From Burkholderiales bacterium (GTDB lineage: Bacteria; Pseudomonadota; Gammaproteobacteria; Burkholderiales; CAIKXV01), in contig JAIENF010000014.1 in the NCBI GenBank assembly GCA_019751575.1, positions 1 through 10,765 on the forward strand: a DNA stretch of 10,765 bases, written 5' to 3'. Positions 1 through 6,706 of this stretch are shown piece by piece. Each line of letters begins with the position of its first letter. The first letter of the stretch is position 1. The notes beneath the pieces were generated by a model. That model was not told where the DNA came from. It saw nothing but the letters and a program-made list of their open reading frames with translations, and made no database searches. The position numbers and the translations under genes are program-made.

Positions 1-26
1 TGTTGGCGCCGGCCGAAAATTGACCA
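1..26 (+). repeat. IS21 left terminal inverted repeat (L1)
   Basis: It matches the reverse complement of bases 2527-2552 with only two differences: GGCCGAAAATT here against GACCGAAAACT there. It begins with TG, and the partner ends with CA, as expected for IS21 termini. Confidence 0.95.
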
Positions 27-40
27 TCTAAACGGGGTAG

Positions 41-60
41 TGCCGACCGAAAATTGACCA
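41..60 (+). repeat. IS21 left internal repeat (L2)
   Basis: The bases TGCCGACCGAAAATTGACCA repeat the inner part of the left terminus (7-26) in the same orientation. Multiple copies of the terminal sequence are an IS21 hallmark and are taken to be extra transposase binding sites. Confidence 0.9.
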
Positions 61-105
61 GGGTGTTTAACCTGCCTGCTCATAAGTTGAGCAGGGAAAT
101 TCAAG

Positions 106-1632
106 GTGATCACCATGGCAATGCTGGGCAAAGTTCGCGGGCTTTATCACCGCGACGGCAAGACGATCAGCGAGATTTCCAGGCTCACCAGCCTGTCCCG
201 CAATACGGTCAAGCGCTGGCTGAGAGCGCCGGCCACGGCTGCGCCCACGTACCGGCGACGGGCGCAGGCGAACAAGCTGACGCCGTTCGTGAAGCGACTG
301 GTGCAGATGTTGACGGCCGATGCGCAACGCGTGAAGCGCGAGCGGCGCACCGCCCGAGCCCTTCATGGACAGCTGAAGGCCGAAGGCTACGCGGGTGGCT
401 ACACCCGGCTGACCGACTTCGTGCGCGGCTGGCGCGTTGCGCAGGGGAAGCTCTCGACGACTGTGGCTTTCGTGCCGCTGCGGTTCGCCGCAGGCGAGGC
501 GTTCCAGTTCGACTGGAGCGAGGAAGGGCTGGTGATCGGCGGGCTGTACCGGCGATTGCAGGTCTCGCACCTGAAGCTGTGCTCGAGCCGGGCGTTCTGG
601 CTGGTGGCCTATCCGAGCCAGGGGCACGAGATGCTGTTCGACGCCCACACGCGCTCGTTCGCGGCCTTGGGCGGCATCCCCCGGCGCGGGATCTACGACA
701 ACATGAAGACGGCCGTGGACCGGGTGAAGAAGGGCAAGGGGCGCGTAGTCAACGTGCGCTTTGCGGTGATGTGCGGGCACTACCTGTTCGATGCGGACTT
801 CTGCAACGTCGCCTCGGGATGGGAGAAGGGTGTGGTCGAGAAGAACGTGCAGGACAGCCGGCGCCGCATCTGGATCGACGCGGCCAACACGCGCTTCGGG
901 TCTATCGCCGAGCTCAACGTATGGCTGGCGGCGCGCTGCCGCGCCCTGTGGCTGGACATGCACCATCCCGAGCATGACCAGTTCAGCATCGCGGAGATGC
1001 TCGAACTCGAGCAGCATCACATGATGCCGATGCCCGAGCCCTTCGACGGGTACGTCGAGCACGTGGCACGGGTGTCGAGCACGTGTCTGGTGGCCGTGCA
1101 CCGCAACCGCTACTCGGTGCCGTGCGAACTCGCCGGGCAACTGGTCAGTACCCGGTTGTATCCGGAACGCATACTGGTGATCGCCCACGACGCGGTTGTC
1201 GCCGAACACCTGCGCGCGTTCGATCGCGGCCAGACGGTCTACGACTGGCGCCACTACATCGCGCTGGCCCAGCGCAAGCCCGGGGCGCTGCGCAACGGGG
1301 CGCCGTTTGCCGACATGCCGGCGGTGCTGCTGCGGCTGCATCGGGCCCTCACCCGTCGCCTGGGCGGAGACCGAGTGATGGCTCAGGTGCTGGCCGCCGT
1401 TCCGGTAGCCGGGCTCGACGCGGTGCTGGTCGCCGTGGAACTGGCGCTGGAAAGCGGCGGCACGGCCGGCACGGTCAGCGGCGAGCACGTGCTCAACCTC
1501 GTCGCCCGATTGACGGCTGCGCCTGCGCCCGAGTGCGTGGAGACAACGCTGTTGCTGTCGGAGCCGCCACGGGCCGACACCGGGCGCTACGACAGCCTGC
1601 GCGATGGCCTGGAGGTGATCGACCATGCGTGA
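106..1632 (+). CDS. istA: IS21 transposase IstA
   Basis: IstA catalyses cutting and joining of the element's DNA ends. The 508-residue product has an N-terminal helix-turn-helix (about residues 8-42, with [19 protein letters not shown]) that should bind the terminal repeats. It is followed by an rve/DDE catalytic core in which I place the triad at D136 (FQFDW), D198 (YDNMK) and E245 (GVVEKN). The C-terminal part carries the Mu-type segment usual in IstA ([10 protein letters not shown], about 335-344). Length is normal for the family. The start is uncertain: GTG at 106 gives the frame used, but ATG at 115 is preceded by AAGG at 103-106 and is equally plausible. The stop overlaps the istB start by 8 bases, implying translational coupling. 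No frameshift or missing catalytic residue is seen. Confidence 0.96.
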   Translation: MITMAMLGKVRGLYHRDGKTISEISRLTSLSRNTVKRWLRAPATAAPTYRRRAQANKLTPFVKRLVQMLTADAQRVKRERRTARALHGQLKAEGYAGGYTRLTDFVRGWRVAQGKLSTTVAFVPLRFAAGEAFQFDWSEEGLVIGGLYRRLQVSHLKLCSSRAFWLVAYPSQGHEMLFDAHTRSFAALGGIPRRGIYDNMKTAVDRVKKGKGRVVNVRFAVMCGHYLFDADFCNVASGWEKGVVEKNVQDSRRRIWIDAANTRFGSIAELNVWLAARCRALWLDMHHPEHDQFSIAEMLELEQHHMMPMPEPFDGYVEHVARVSSTCLVAVHRNRYSVPCELAGQLVSTRLYPERILVIAHDAVVAEHLRAFDRGQTVYDWRHYIALAQRKPGALRNGAPFADMPAVLLRLHRALTRRLGGDRVMAQVLAAVPVAGLDAVLVAVELALESGGTAGTVSGEHVLNLVARLTAAPAPECVETTLLLSEPPRADTGRYDSLRDGLEVIDHA

Positions 1633-2452
1633 CGTGATCGCCGAACTCAAGGCCCTGCGCCTTCATGGAATGGCCGCGGCGTGGGCCGATCTGACGGCGC
1701 CGGGCAGCGTCCCGAACGCCGACGCGACGCGGTGGCTGATCGAGCATCTGCTGAGCGCTGAAACCGGCGATCGCGGCGTGCGCTCGGTGCAGTACCAGAT
1801 GAACGCCGCCCGCTTCCCCGCCCATCGCGACCTGGCCGGCTTCGACTTCGAGATCGGCGCGGTGGATCGCGCGTTGATCATGCAACTGGCCGATCTGTCG
1901 TTCACCGAAGGCGCACAGAATGCCGTGTTCGTCGGCGGCCCGGGCACCGGCAAGACGCATCTGGCCTCGGCCATCGGTATCGCGGGAATCGCTCACATGG
2001 CCAAGCGGGTACGCTTCTTCTCCACCGTAGACCTGGTCAACGCCCTGGAGCGCGAAAAGGCCGACGGGCGCGCCGGACGCATCGCGCTGAGCCTCGTGCA
2101 GATGGACCTGGTGATCCTGGACGAGCTCGGATACCTGCCCTTCAGCCAGACCGGCGGCGCGCTGCTGTTCCATTTGCTCTCGAAGCTCTACGAGCGCACC
2201 AGCGTGATCATCACCACCAACCTCACCTTCGGCGAATGGGCCAGCGTGTTCGGAGACGCGAAGATGACCACCGCGCTGCTCGACCGCATCACCCACCACT
2301 GCCACATCGTCGAGACCGGCAACGAGTCTTTCCGGTTCCGGCACAGCAGCGCCTCGGCGAAGAAGCGGATCGGTTCCCGGGAGCGTTCAAGGCGGGCCGC
2401 ACCGGGGCCGGTCGACATACCTGCGATCGTCGAACCCATCCTTCAACCCTGA
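1625..2452 (+). CDS. istB: IS21 helper ATPase IstB
   Basis: IstB is the AAA+ ATPase that works with IstA in transposition and target-DNA selection, related to the DnaC helicase loader. The 275-residue product has Walker A GGPGTGKT at 104-111, Walker B LVILDE at 162-167, a sensor-1-like IITTN at 195-199 and a basic LLDRITHHC segment near 218-226. The N-terminal helical region (1-60) is typical of IstB. The ATG lies inside the end of istA (cATGcgTGA), so it is read from the same transcript. The C-terminal ~35 residues are basic and proline-rich and vary in the family. It appears intact. Confidence 0.96.
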   Translation: MRDVIAELKALRLHGMAAAWADLTAPGSVPNADATRWLIEHLLSAETGDRGVRSVQYQMNAARFPAHRDLAGFDFEIGAVDRALIMQLADLSFTEGAQNAVFVGGPGTGKTHLASAIGIAGIAHMAKRVRFFSTVDLVNALEREKADGRAGRIALSLVQMDLVILDELGYLPFSQTGGALLFHLLSKLYERTSVIITTNLTFGEWASVFGDAKMTTALLDRITHHCHIVETGNESFRFRHSSASAKKRIGSRERSRRAAPGPVDIPAIVEPILQP

Positions 2453-2471
2453 AACCGATAGACTTATCCAC

Positions 2472-2493
2472 AGCCGCCGCTTACGCGGCGGCT
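2472..2493 (+). terminator. Hairpin after istB, possible terminator
   Basis: A perfect 9-bp GC-rich stem, AGCCGCCGC/GCGGCGGCT, with the loop TTAC lies 20 bases after the istB stop and is followed by the pyrimidine stretch TCCTTCC. The U-tract is weak, so factor-independent termination is possible but not certain. Confidence 0.5.
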
Positions 2494-2502
2494 TCCTTCC
2501 CC

Positions 2503-2522
2503 TGGTCAATTTTCAGTCGGCA
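2503..2522 (+). repeat. IS21 right internal repeat (R2)
   Basis: The bases TGGTCAATTTTCAGTCGGCA are the inverted counterpart of the L2 copy at 41-60 with one difference. This is the inner right copy of the terminal sequence. Confidence 0.9.
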
Positions 2523-3391
2523 CAGGTGGTCAGTTTTCGGTCGGCGCCAACACCATAACCATCAGGGTCTATCCTGACGCATAACTCTGTCCCTTTTTCG
2601 AAACACCACCAACTCATGAACCGGCGGCCTTCGTACCAGTATGGAGACCGAATCTCGACGATTTCTCCGCTCAACACGCGCATCCAGCGATCGAACGGCA
2701 TGATCACGCTTTGCAGTTCGTAGCCCCATTCGACCGTGATCTCGACCTTGCCGAGTGCTCGGAGCGATCGCTGCTCGAGGAGCGTTTCGATAGTCGGCAA
2801 CTTCGGTAGTTCGAGCGCCTCGGCATGTGCGATCACCGCAGCAGTTATCCAGTCGAGGACCGCGACATGCCCGATGACGTCGGAGAGTTCAACATCGATG
2901 CCCAGCGCCTCAGACTGCTCGCGGATCTCTCGTTGCAAGTGCCGAGGGGTCCGGATTTCGCTGACTTTTCCCCATGTCTGCCATCCTCGGGCGCCCGTAG
3001 GAGGCGCGCCGCAGTACTTCCGACCGATCACGGAAAAGTTCGCCCTGCGATCCCTACGGACGACGAGTTCGTCCGTCCAGCTGTCAAGCATGGTCTGATA
3101 TTCACCACTGAACAAGACTACCTCGGCGGACTTTCGGGATATTCGCGGCATTTTCATTCCTCGTGCGATAGCCCACTCCTGCAGGAACTCTTCGGAGTCC
3201 GACAGGCTGCTCTCTGCGTACTCGATGACGTCTGAAACGGACTCGATCGCCTCGATCTCCTCGAGCTTGGACTGCCAGGTGTCGTAATCGTCGGTGCCCT
3301 CGTCTGGAATGTCTGAACCCAGCCATTCTTCCACTCGAGACAGCAGGTCCGCCTTGATTTGTTCGACGAGCTTCGATTCCTGCGTAGTCAT
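2513..3391 (-). pseudogene. Unrecognised protein gene, 3' end replaced by IS21
   Basis: I do not recognise the family. ATG at 3391-3389 is preceded by the strong Shine-Dalgarno-like AGAGGGGG and opens a 292-codon frame. About 280 codons are native. Host sequence ends inside codon 280 (GG from host, T from the IS), and about 12 IS-derived residues (VGADRKLTTCAD) follow before a TGA inside the IS right end. Residues 1-75 are acidic and look helical. A central part (105-150) is basic with KYCGAPP and RGWQTWGK. The C-terminal part is rich in W and Y (WGYEL, PYWYEGRRFMSWWCFEKG). No signal peptide, membrane segment or catalytic motif is evident. How many residues were lost is unknown, so partial function is possible. 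The upstream helicase remnant runs into it in the same frame. Confidence 0.7.
2527..2552 (+). repeat. IS21 right terminal inverted repeat (R1)
   Basis: This is the inverted partner of bases 1-26. It ends CCAACA and marks the junction with host DNA at 2552/2553. Confidence 0.95.
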
Positions 3392-3454
3392 TGCATCCCC
3401 CTCTGAACGGGCGTTTCGCGACATCCATGTTCCGCACAGCTCTCTTCCCCATCC

Positions 3455-3745
3455 CCAGTTGACGATGACCCGCCGCGGTTGCGGGTGCTCGTGGCCGGCG
3501 ATGCTGAGCACCTCGATGCGGGCTGCAGGGTCAACGACCCTGATCTCGTGCGCCCAGTTGAGCTTGAGCGAGGCGGGGCAGATGACGAGAAAGACACCGC
3601 CACGGGCGGCTTCCTTTATGGCGATGATCGCCTGGCGGGTCTTGCCCAGGCCCATGTCGTCTCCCAGGATGGCGCGGCCGTGGCGGGCTTGGAATTCCAC
3701 ACCTGTGACCTGATGCGGGTAGAGCGCGTAAGGCTAAAGGTTCAT
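3455..3745 (-). pseudogene. 5' fragment of an SNF2-type helicase gene, amber at codon 4
   Basis: SNF2-family enzymes are ATP-driven DNA translocases. The preserved part reads PYALYPHQVTGVEFQ, then motif I GDDMGLGKT (residues 28-36 from the ATG), then motif Ia ICPASLKLNW (55-64). Helicase-like sequence fades near VIVNW (about residue 97), where motif II (DEAH-like) should still follow, so about three quarters or more of a normal enzyme is missing. ATG at 3745-3743 has an excellent site, AGGGGAG at 3758-3752, six bases upstream. Codon 4 is TAG (3736-3734), yet the frame is otherwise open down to 2513. The nearest in-frame alternative start, GTG at 3700, would drop the Q-motif-like region. It is best read as a decayed remnant. 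Its neighbour, in the same frame downstream, has its own start and ribosome site. Confidence 0.8.
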
Positions 3746-3961
3746 GCTGAACTCCCCTTTAGCGGTTTGGCCGGTTGGCAGGGGCCTGCAAATCGGATGA
3801 ACTCGCTCCGGAAACGTCGTGTGGAGGTGGGAGGGTAGGGTGCGCCAGGCTCACTGGATGAGTCTGGGGTACGCGAGACTTGGGAGTTCGCGCGGCACGG
3901 GTGAGGATGCAGCGTTGCTCTATAGTACGTCGTCGCCCACACATCAAAATTCCTGAGACCA

Positions 3962-3975
3962 TGTGGGCACCCACA
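3962..3975. repeat. Short hairpin TGTGGG-CA-CCCACA
   Basis: Two perfect 6-base arms surround a 2-base centre. It directly adjoins the palindrome that starts at 3973, making a compound dyad. Its function is unknown; a protein-binding site is one possibility. Confidence 0.5.
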
Positions 3976-3986
3976 CGTTAACGTGT
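3973..3986. promoter_or_regulatory. Perfect 14-bp palindrome, operator-like
   Basis: ACACGTTAACGTGT is its own reverse complement. It lies in the intergenic stretch between two diverging genes, the usual place for a dimeric repressor's operator. No regulator gene is visible nearby, so the role is inference only. Confidence 0.4.
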
Positions 3987-4392
3987 ACTGATGCGTCACC
4001 AGGAAGACAGTGGGCAAGCTGCCGTGGTCGATCTCGAGAGCATGAGACCAACTCGATCGCACTTAAGGAGTCGGACGGCTACTCGTCGCCCTGGCGCCCT
4101 AAGACGTGCTTTAAAGCTCATGCCGCAAGAGAAATGACAGTCACGACAAAAGCCTCGGTTGCGTCATTCACTGCCGAGCGGCTTGTTCCGGCTCGACCGG
4201 TTCTTGCGAGCGGTCTTTCGCTGCGCGAGAGGTCTCGTTAGCGACAGCCTTCTGCTCGATCTTTGTAGAGTGTGCAAAAGTCGAAGAAACTTCGCCCGCT
4301 CATTCAGCGTCGAATCTAGGTGTGGAGACTATCTTTTCTTTGGCGCGAATTAAGCGAGTCTAGCGTCACAAGTTTGCATTCTCGGAGGTCTC

Positions 4393-5286
4393 ATGCATTC
4401 CGATCATTTGCGGTACGCCAAGTTTTCCTCTCGTTCTCGCTTCGAAAAGGCCGTGAACTCTCTGCTGGGATTCGTGGAGGGAATCGCTATCGATTCCCGC
4501 ATTAATGAGTCCGAGATTGCCTTTTTGAACCTCTGGCTTTCCGACCATGCAGAATTGCAGCATCGACACCCATATTCCGAGCTGATGCCTGTGGTGCAGG
4601 CGGCAGTAAGGGATGGAGTCCTCGCGCAGAACGAGCACGATGACATCGTGTGGCTCTGCGAGCGACTCGGATCGACGGAGTACTTTGACCAGGTCACTTC
4701 TGACCTACAGCGCCTGCATGCAATCCTGGGGGGCATCGCCTCCGATGGGCAAGTGTCTGAGGAGGAACTGCGAGGCCTTGCAGCGTGGTTACGGGATCAC
4801 GAGCACCTGAAAACCTGCTGGCCTTTCGATGAGATTGATAGCGTCATTATCAGTGTCATGCAGGACCAAAAGGTCAGTGCCGACGAGGAAGCATTCCTGA
4901 GGCATTTCTTTTCGGAATTCACTGGTGTAATGGACGACCGAACAATCACTAGTCCGCTGATGCTGAAAGGGACAAACGTCGTAGGTCTTTGCGCAGTCTG
5001 CCCGGATATCGAATTCACCGGGTCCACCTTCTGCTTTACCGGCGCCTCATCTCGATACACGCGACTGGAACTCGCCGCGACCGTAGAGCGCTTAGGGGGC
5101 CTATTCGTCACGAACGTCTCCAAGGATGTCCAATACTTGGTTATCGGAGCTGACGGTAACCCGTGCTGGGCCTTCGCGTGTTACGGACGAAAAGTAGAGA
5201 AGGCTGTTGCGTTGCGCAAATCCGGCTCAAAACTCTTGCTCATTCATGAGCACGATTTTCATGACGCGGTCGCCGACGCGGGTTAG
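4393..5286 (+). CDS. Protein with duplicated TerB-like helical domain and C-terminal BRCT domain
   Basis: The 297-residue protein starts at ATG 4393, four bases after GGAGG. Residues 27-92 and 111-176 are an internal duplication. Both halves keep an acidic turn (IDSRINESE; SDGQVSEEE), then LxxWLxDHxxL and (H/W)P(Y/F)xE(L/I), a pattern resembling TerB-like helical domains. Residues 205-295 form a clear BRCT domain: FCFTG (213-217), ERLGG (232-236), VSKDVQYLV (242-250), the conserved tryptophan W259, YGRKVEKA (264-271) and IHEHDF (284-289). BRCT domains in NAD-dependent ligase, polymerase III epsilon-like proteins and repair factors bind DNA or protein partners. No ligase, nuclease or ATPase motif is present, so an adaptor role in a DNA-related process is inferred. 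The protein is soluble with no signal peptide. It lies in the lower-GC block beside broken genes yet is itself intact. The TerB resemblance is weaker than the BRCT call. Confidence 0.85.
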   Translation: MHSDHLRYAKFSSRSRFEKAVNSLLGFVEGIAIDSRINESEIAFLNLWLSDHAELQHRHPYSELMPVVQAAVRDGVLAQNEHDDIVWLCERLGSTEYFDQVTSDLQRLHAILGGIASDGQVSEEELRGLAAWLRDHEHLKTCWPFDEIDSVIISVMQDQKVSADEEAFLRHFFSEFTGVMDDRTITSPLMLKGTNVVGLCAVCPDIEFTGSTFCFTGASSRYTRLELAATVERLGGLFVTNVSKDVQYLVIGADGNPCWAFACYGRKVEKAVALRKSGSKLLLIHEHDFHDAVADAG

Positions 5287-5357
5287 CCAAGAGATGCTCT
5301 ACCGAGTCAAAAATGGCCGAGGCTACCGCCACTAGCACCCCTCCCTAGCGGAAATGG

Positions 5358-5374
5358 GCTAGCCCTTGGCTAGC
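5358..5374. terminator. Hairpin downstream of the BRCT gene
   Basis: GCTAGCC-CTT-GGCTAGC is a perfect 7-bp stem with a 3-base loop, 71 bases after the BRCT stop. No U-tract follows on either strand, so this is a weak terminator candidate at most. CTAGC also occurs twice just upstream (5332-5350). Confidence 0.3.
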
Positions 5375-5502
5375 ATCCGACCGAGCCTGTATTCCGGCGC
5401 GGTACGGAGGTGGGTGGGGCGACGGTTCTGCCCGCGACAATCGGCGCGCCCGTCGTGAGGCCGGTGCGGCCGATCCTTGCTCCTTTTCTCTGGGTGAGAC
5501 GA

Positions 5503-5508
5503 TATGAT
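5503..5508 (+). promoter_or_regulatory. Possible -10 box for the broken small gene
   Basis: TATGAT matches the -10 consensus at five of six bases. The best upstream element, TTGCTC at 5477-5482, is 20 bases away, which is too far for a standard promoter. The overlapping ATGAT and the ATCAT at 5516-5520 form a small dyad around it. If real, transcription would begin near 5515, giving a leader of about 38 bases to the GTG at 5553. That argues against the ATGs at 5504 and 5507 being starts. The preceding stretch from 5287 holds no gene that I can support. Confidence 0.3.
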
Positions 5509-5552
5509 GTTGGCAATCATCGTCGTTCCAGCCCGAGAACAGGAGAGTGTTA

Positions 5553-5944
5553 GTGGCGAGCAAGCCCCGCAAAAAGGTCTTGGGCCGGTTTCCGCCAAGG
5601 AGGCGCTTTATGACCTGGGGACCGCGATGGACTCAGCAACGATCTTCAGGAGCCTTGCCCTTGTTGGGGCGATGGAGCGCCGGGAGTATCTCTTAAGCGT
5701 CGGCAGCGGCGAAATCAAGCACTATTAGGTCATCTGCGACGGATGGCTGAACTACGGAGTCAACATGATCGGTTCTAGTGAAACCGCTACCGCCCCGGCC
5801 CTTTATCCGGAGACCATGCCGAGCCTACCTGTTACGGCTTCTCGGGCACTTCTGGCACAAGCGCTTTTGATCCGTGAAAAAGGCGCAGGCCCGAAAGACG
5901 CCGTAAGCGCGGAGTCTGGGTCAATTGGACATCAATCCATATGA
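5553..5944 (+). pseudogene. Small unrecognised gene broken by a probable one-base slip and an amber codon
   Basis: GTG at 5553 has a good ribosome site, AGGAG at 5541-5545 with 7-base spacing, and reads VASKPRKK up to a run of five A (5571-5575). Adding one A moves translation into the frame GLGPVSAKEALYDLGTAMD and on to GSGEIKHY, which looks clearly coding. That frame meets TAG at 5726-5728. Past the TAG the same frame continues VICDGWLNYGVNMIG and stays open to TGA at 5942-5944. The rebuilt product is about 130 residues and belongs to no family I recognise. No membrane segment or catalytic motif is seen. Alternatives are two short separate genes, a -1 programmed frameshift on C-AAA-AAG, or sequencing error in the A run. 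The stop overlaps the next gene's ATG (ATGA), which supports the downstream half as a genuine former reading frame. Confidence 0.55.
5765..5944 (+). CDS. Possible 59-residue restart product of the broken gene
   Basis: ATG at 5765 lies five bases after GGAG (5756-5759) and opens a short frame ending at the TGA that overlaps the next ATG. It is in frame with the part before the amber, so it is either a restart within the broken gene or a small gene of its own. The sequence includes ASRALLAQALLIREKGAG, which looks helical. Family unknown. Confidence 0.35.
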   Translation: MIGSSETATAPALYPETMPSLPVTASRALLAQALLIREKGAGPKDAVSAESGSIGHQSI

Positions 5945-6387
5945 AAGAGCTTGACCTCCTGCGTGAAATAGGTAGGCAACCTGGAAGTCGAAGCGCGACG
6001 CTGATCGTGCCCCAAGTCTCATACCTTAACGGCGTAGGGTCACTAAACAATGACGGTTGGGCGTTCACCGTACCTTATGCATTTCGAGAGGCGCTCGACT
6101 TGAAGTATGTGAAACGCTCCGGCCATAGCGGTTCAGCAATGGTCTGGACGCAAGGTGCTGCAATTGCTTTTCGGGCCTCAGATGTCCTTTACTCAAAGGA
6201 CGAGCGAACGCTTGTGCAGATCATCAATGCAGAACCCGTTAGCTGGGACGCCAATACGCGTGACATGAAAGAAGGTTACGTGTCCTTCACCAGTCGCGAT
6301 GTTTCTTCGCTGGACATTTGGCATGAGACCGTCACTACCCAGCTGGGGTTCTTGGCGATGCTAATCACAGGACGCGTTGCCAACTAG
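5941..6387 (+). CDS. Hypothetical protein, 148 residues
   Basis: No family is recognised. The ATG at 5941 overlaps the preceding frame's TGA (ATGA), a common sign of translational coupling, and it has no strong ribosome site of its own, which fits coupling. The frame is also open upstream to 5878 without a usual start codon. The product MKELDLLREIGRQPG... is a mixed alpha/beta soluble-looking protein. It has notable stretches TLIVPQVSYLNGVG (20-33), DGWAFTVPYAFREALDL (38-54) and SAMVWTQGAAIAFRAS (65-80), which looks strand-rich. No signal peptide, membrane span or catalytic motif is apparent. It ends at TAG 6385-6387, after which the same frame stays open as far as the tRNA gene. Its GC content is lower than that of the core genes to the right. 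Confidence 0.6.
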   Translation: MKELDLLREIGRQPGSRSATLIVPQVSYLNGVGSLNNDGWAFTVPYAFREALDLKYVKRSGHSGSAMVWTQGAAIAFRASDVLYSKDERTLVQIINAEPVSWDANTRDMKEGYVSFTSRDVSSLDIWHETVTTQLGFLAMLITGRVAN

Positions 6388-6390
6388 TTG

Positions 6391-6408
6391 CCCCGTGCGG
6401 TTACGGGG
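6391..6408. terminator. Hairpin just after the hypothetical gene
   Basis: CCCCGT and ACGGGG form a 6-bp stem around a 6-base loop, starting four bases after the stop codon. There is no U-tract, so it could aid Rho-dependent termination or transcript stability. The call is tentative. Confidence 0.3.
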
Positions 6409-6539
6409 TATGCCGCCGAAGTGAAGGCGGCCCTACAGCGCGATCTGTTGGATATGCAGGCAGCCGGCGCGGCTGCGCTTGGGGCTGGGAGTGCGATATC
6501 CAGCACGTTAGCGATACTGCGAATTGCACCCAGGATTCG

Positions 6540-6558
6540 TTTGGTACTTTTTTGGTAC
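6540..6558 (+). repeat. Two direct TTTGGTAC repeats one helical turn apart
   Basis: TTTGGTAC occurs at 6540-6547 and 6551-6558, separated by TTT, so the period is 11 bp. They lie about 55 bp from the tRNA-Val 3' end. Short repeats at helical phasing near a tRNA 3' end are where integrase or excisionase arm sites would be expected. That role is inferred. Confidence 0.45.
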
Positions 6559-6596
6559 AGGCGATTTGGTGAAGATCGCGTGTCCGGCATATCGTT

Positions 6597-6613
6597 GATT
6601 CCGCTAGGGAATC
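6597..6613 (-). terminator. Hairpin directly after tRNA-Val
   Basis: On the minus strand GATTCC-CTAGC-GGAATC follows immediately after the encoded CCA. The 6-bp stem could serve in 3' processing or termination of the tRNA transcript. No long U-tract follows directly. Confidence 0.4.
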
Positions 6614-6688
6614 TGGTGGGCGGTACTGGGATCGAACCAGTGGCCCCTGCCGTGTGAAGGCAGTGCTCTACCGCTGAGCTAACCGCCC
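6614..6688 (-). tRNA. tRNA-Val (anticodon CAC)
   Basis: The minus strand folds into a full cloverleaf. The acceptor GGGCGGT pairs with ACCGCCC, the D stem is GCTC/GAGC, and the anticodon stem CTGCC/GGCAG encloses the loop TTCACAC. The T arm is ACTGG-TTCGATC-CCAGT, then discriminator A and an encoded CCA. The anticodon CAC reads the valine codon GUG. The length is 75 bases. Its 3' end faces the lower-GC block, the classical orientation for islands that integrate into a tRNA 3' end. Confidence 0.96.
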
Positions 6689-6706
6689 GAATTCGTCGGG
6701 AGGCGG

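Larger units (their letters stand above)
1..2552 (+). mobile_element. Complete IS21-family insertion sequence
   Basis: A self-contained element begins TGTTGGCGCC at base 1 and ends GGCGCCAACA at base 2552. Its 26-bp ends are near-perfect inverted repeats. Inside lie two overlapping genes in the istA-istB order, with a second internal copy of the terminal repeat at each end, as is typical of IS21 elements. Both genes look full length and undamaged, so the element may be active. On the right it has entered the 3' part of a minus-strand gene. The left flank lies outside the window, so the target duplication cannot be checked; on the right the first host bases are CCATAACC. IS21 elements usually duplicate 4-8 bp of target. 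Confidence 0.96.
3746..4392. other. 647-base stretch with no credible gene
   Basis: The frames here (for example plus-strand 3963-4241 and 4159-4353) lack ribosome sites and recognisable protein sequence. The region separates the divergent helicase remnant from the BRCT gene, so it should hold both promoters. TACTAT on the minus strand at 3925-3920 could be a -10 box for the helicase side, but no good -35 partner is seen. The clearest structures are a hairpin at 3962-3975 and a palindrome at 3973-3986. No tRNA-like structure was found. Confidence 0.5.
6388..6596. other. Island-end stretch without a supported gene
   Basis: The plus frame from 6388 continues the previous gene past its TAG and reads into the tRNA complement (the familiar GGTGIEPV artefact), with no ribosome site. 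No integrase is recognisable on either strand. The stretch contains a hairpin just after the stop and a pair of direct repeats near the tRNA. Confidence 0.5.

Noticed and set aside
67..1650. Long minus-strand frame of 527 codons across istA
   Set aside because: It is antisense to a complete transposase gene with all motifs; high-GC codon structure creates such open complements. The protein is rich in R, H and Q with no family signal.
2825..3235. Plus-strand frame opposite the IS-truncated gene
   Set aside because: No ribosome site and shadow-like composition; the minus frame has a good start and a protein-like sequence.
5504..5552. ATG 5504/5507 as the start of the small broken gene
   Set aside because: These codons lie in a likely -10 box and have only a weak ribosome site, whereas GTG 5553 has AGGAG at good spacing.
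6388..6657. Plus frame of 89 codons after the hypothetical gene
   Set aside because: TTG start without a ribosome site, and its end (GGTGIEPV) is a translation of the tRNA complement. Kept only as part of the TAG observation.
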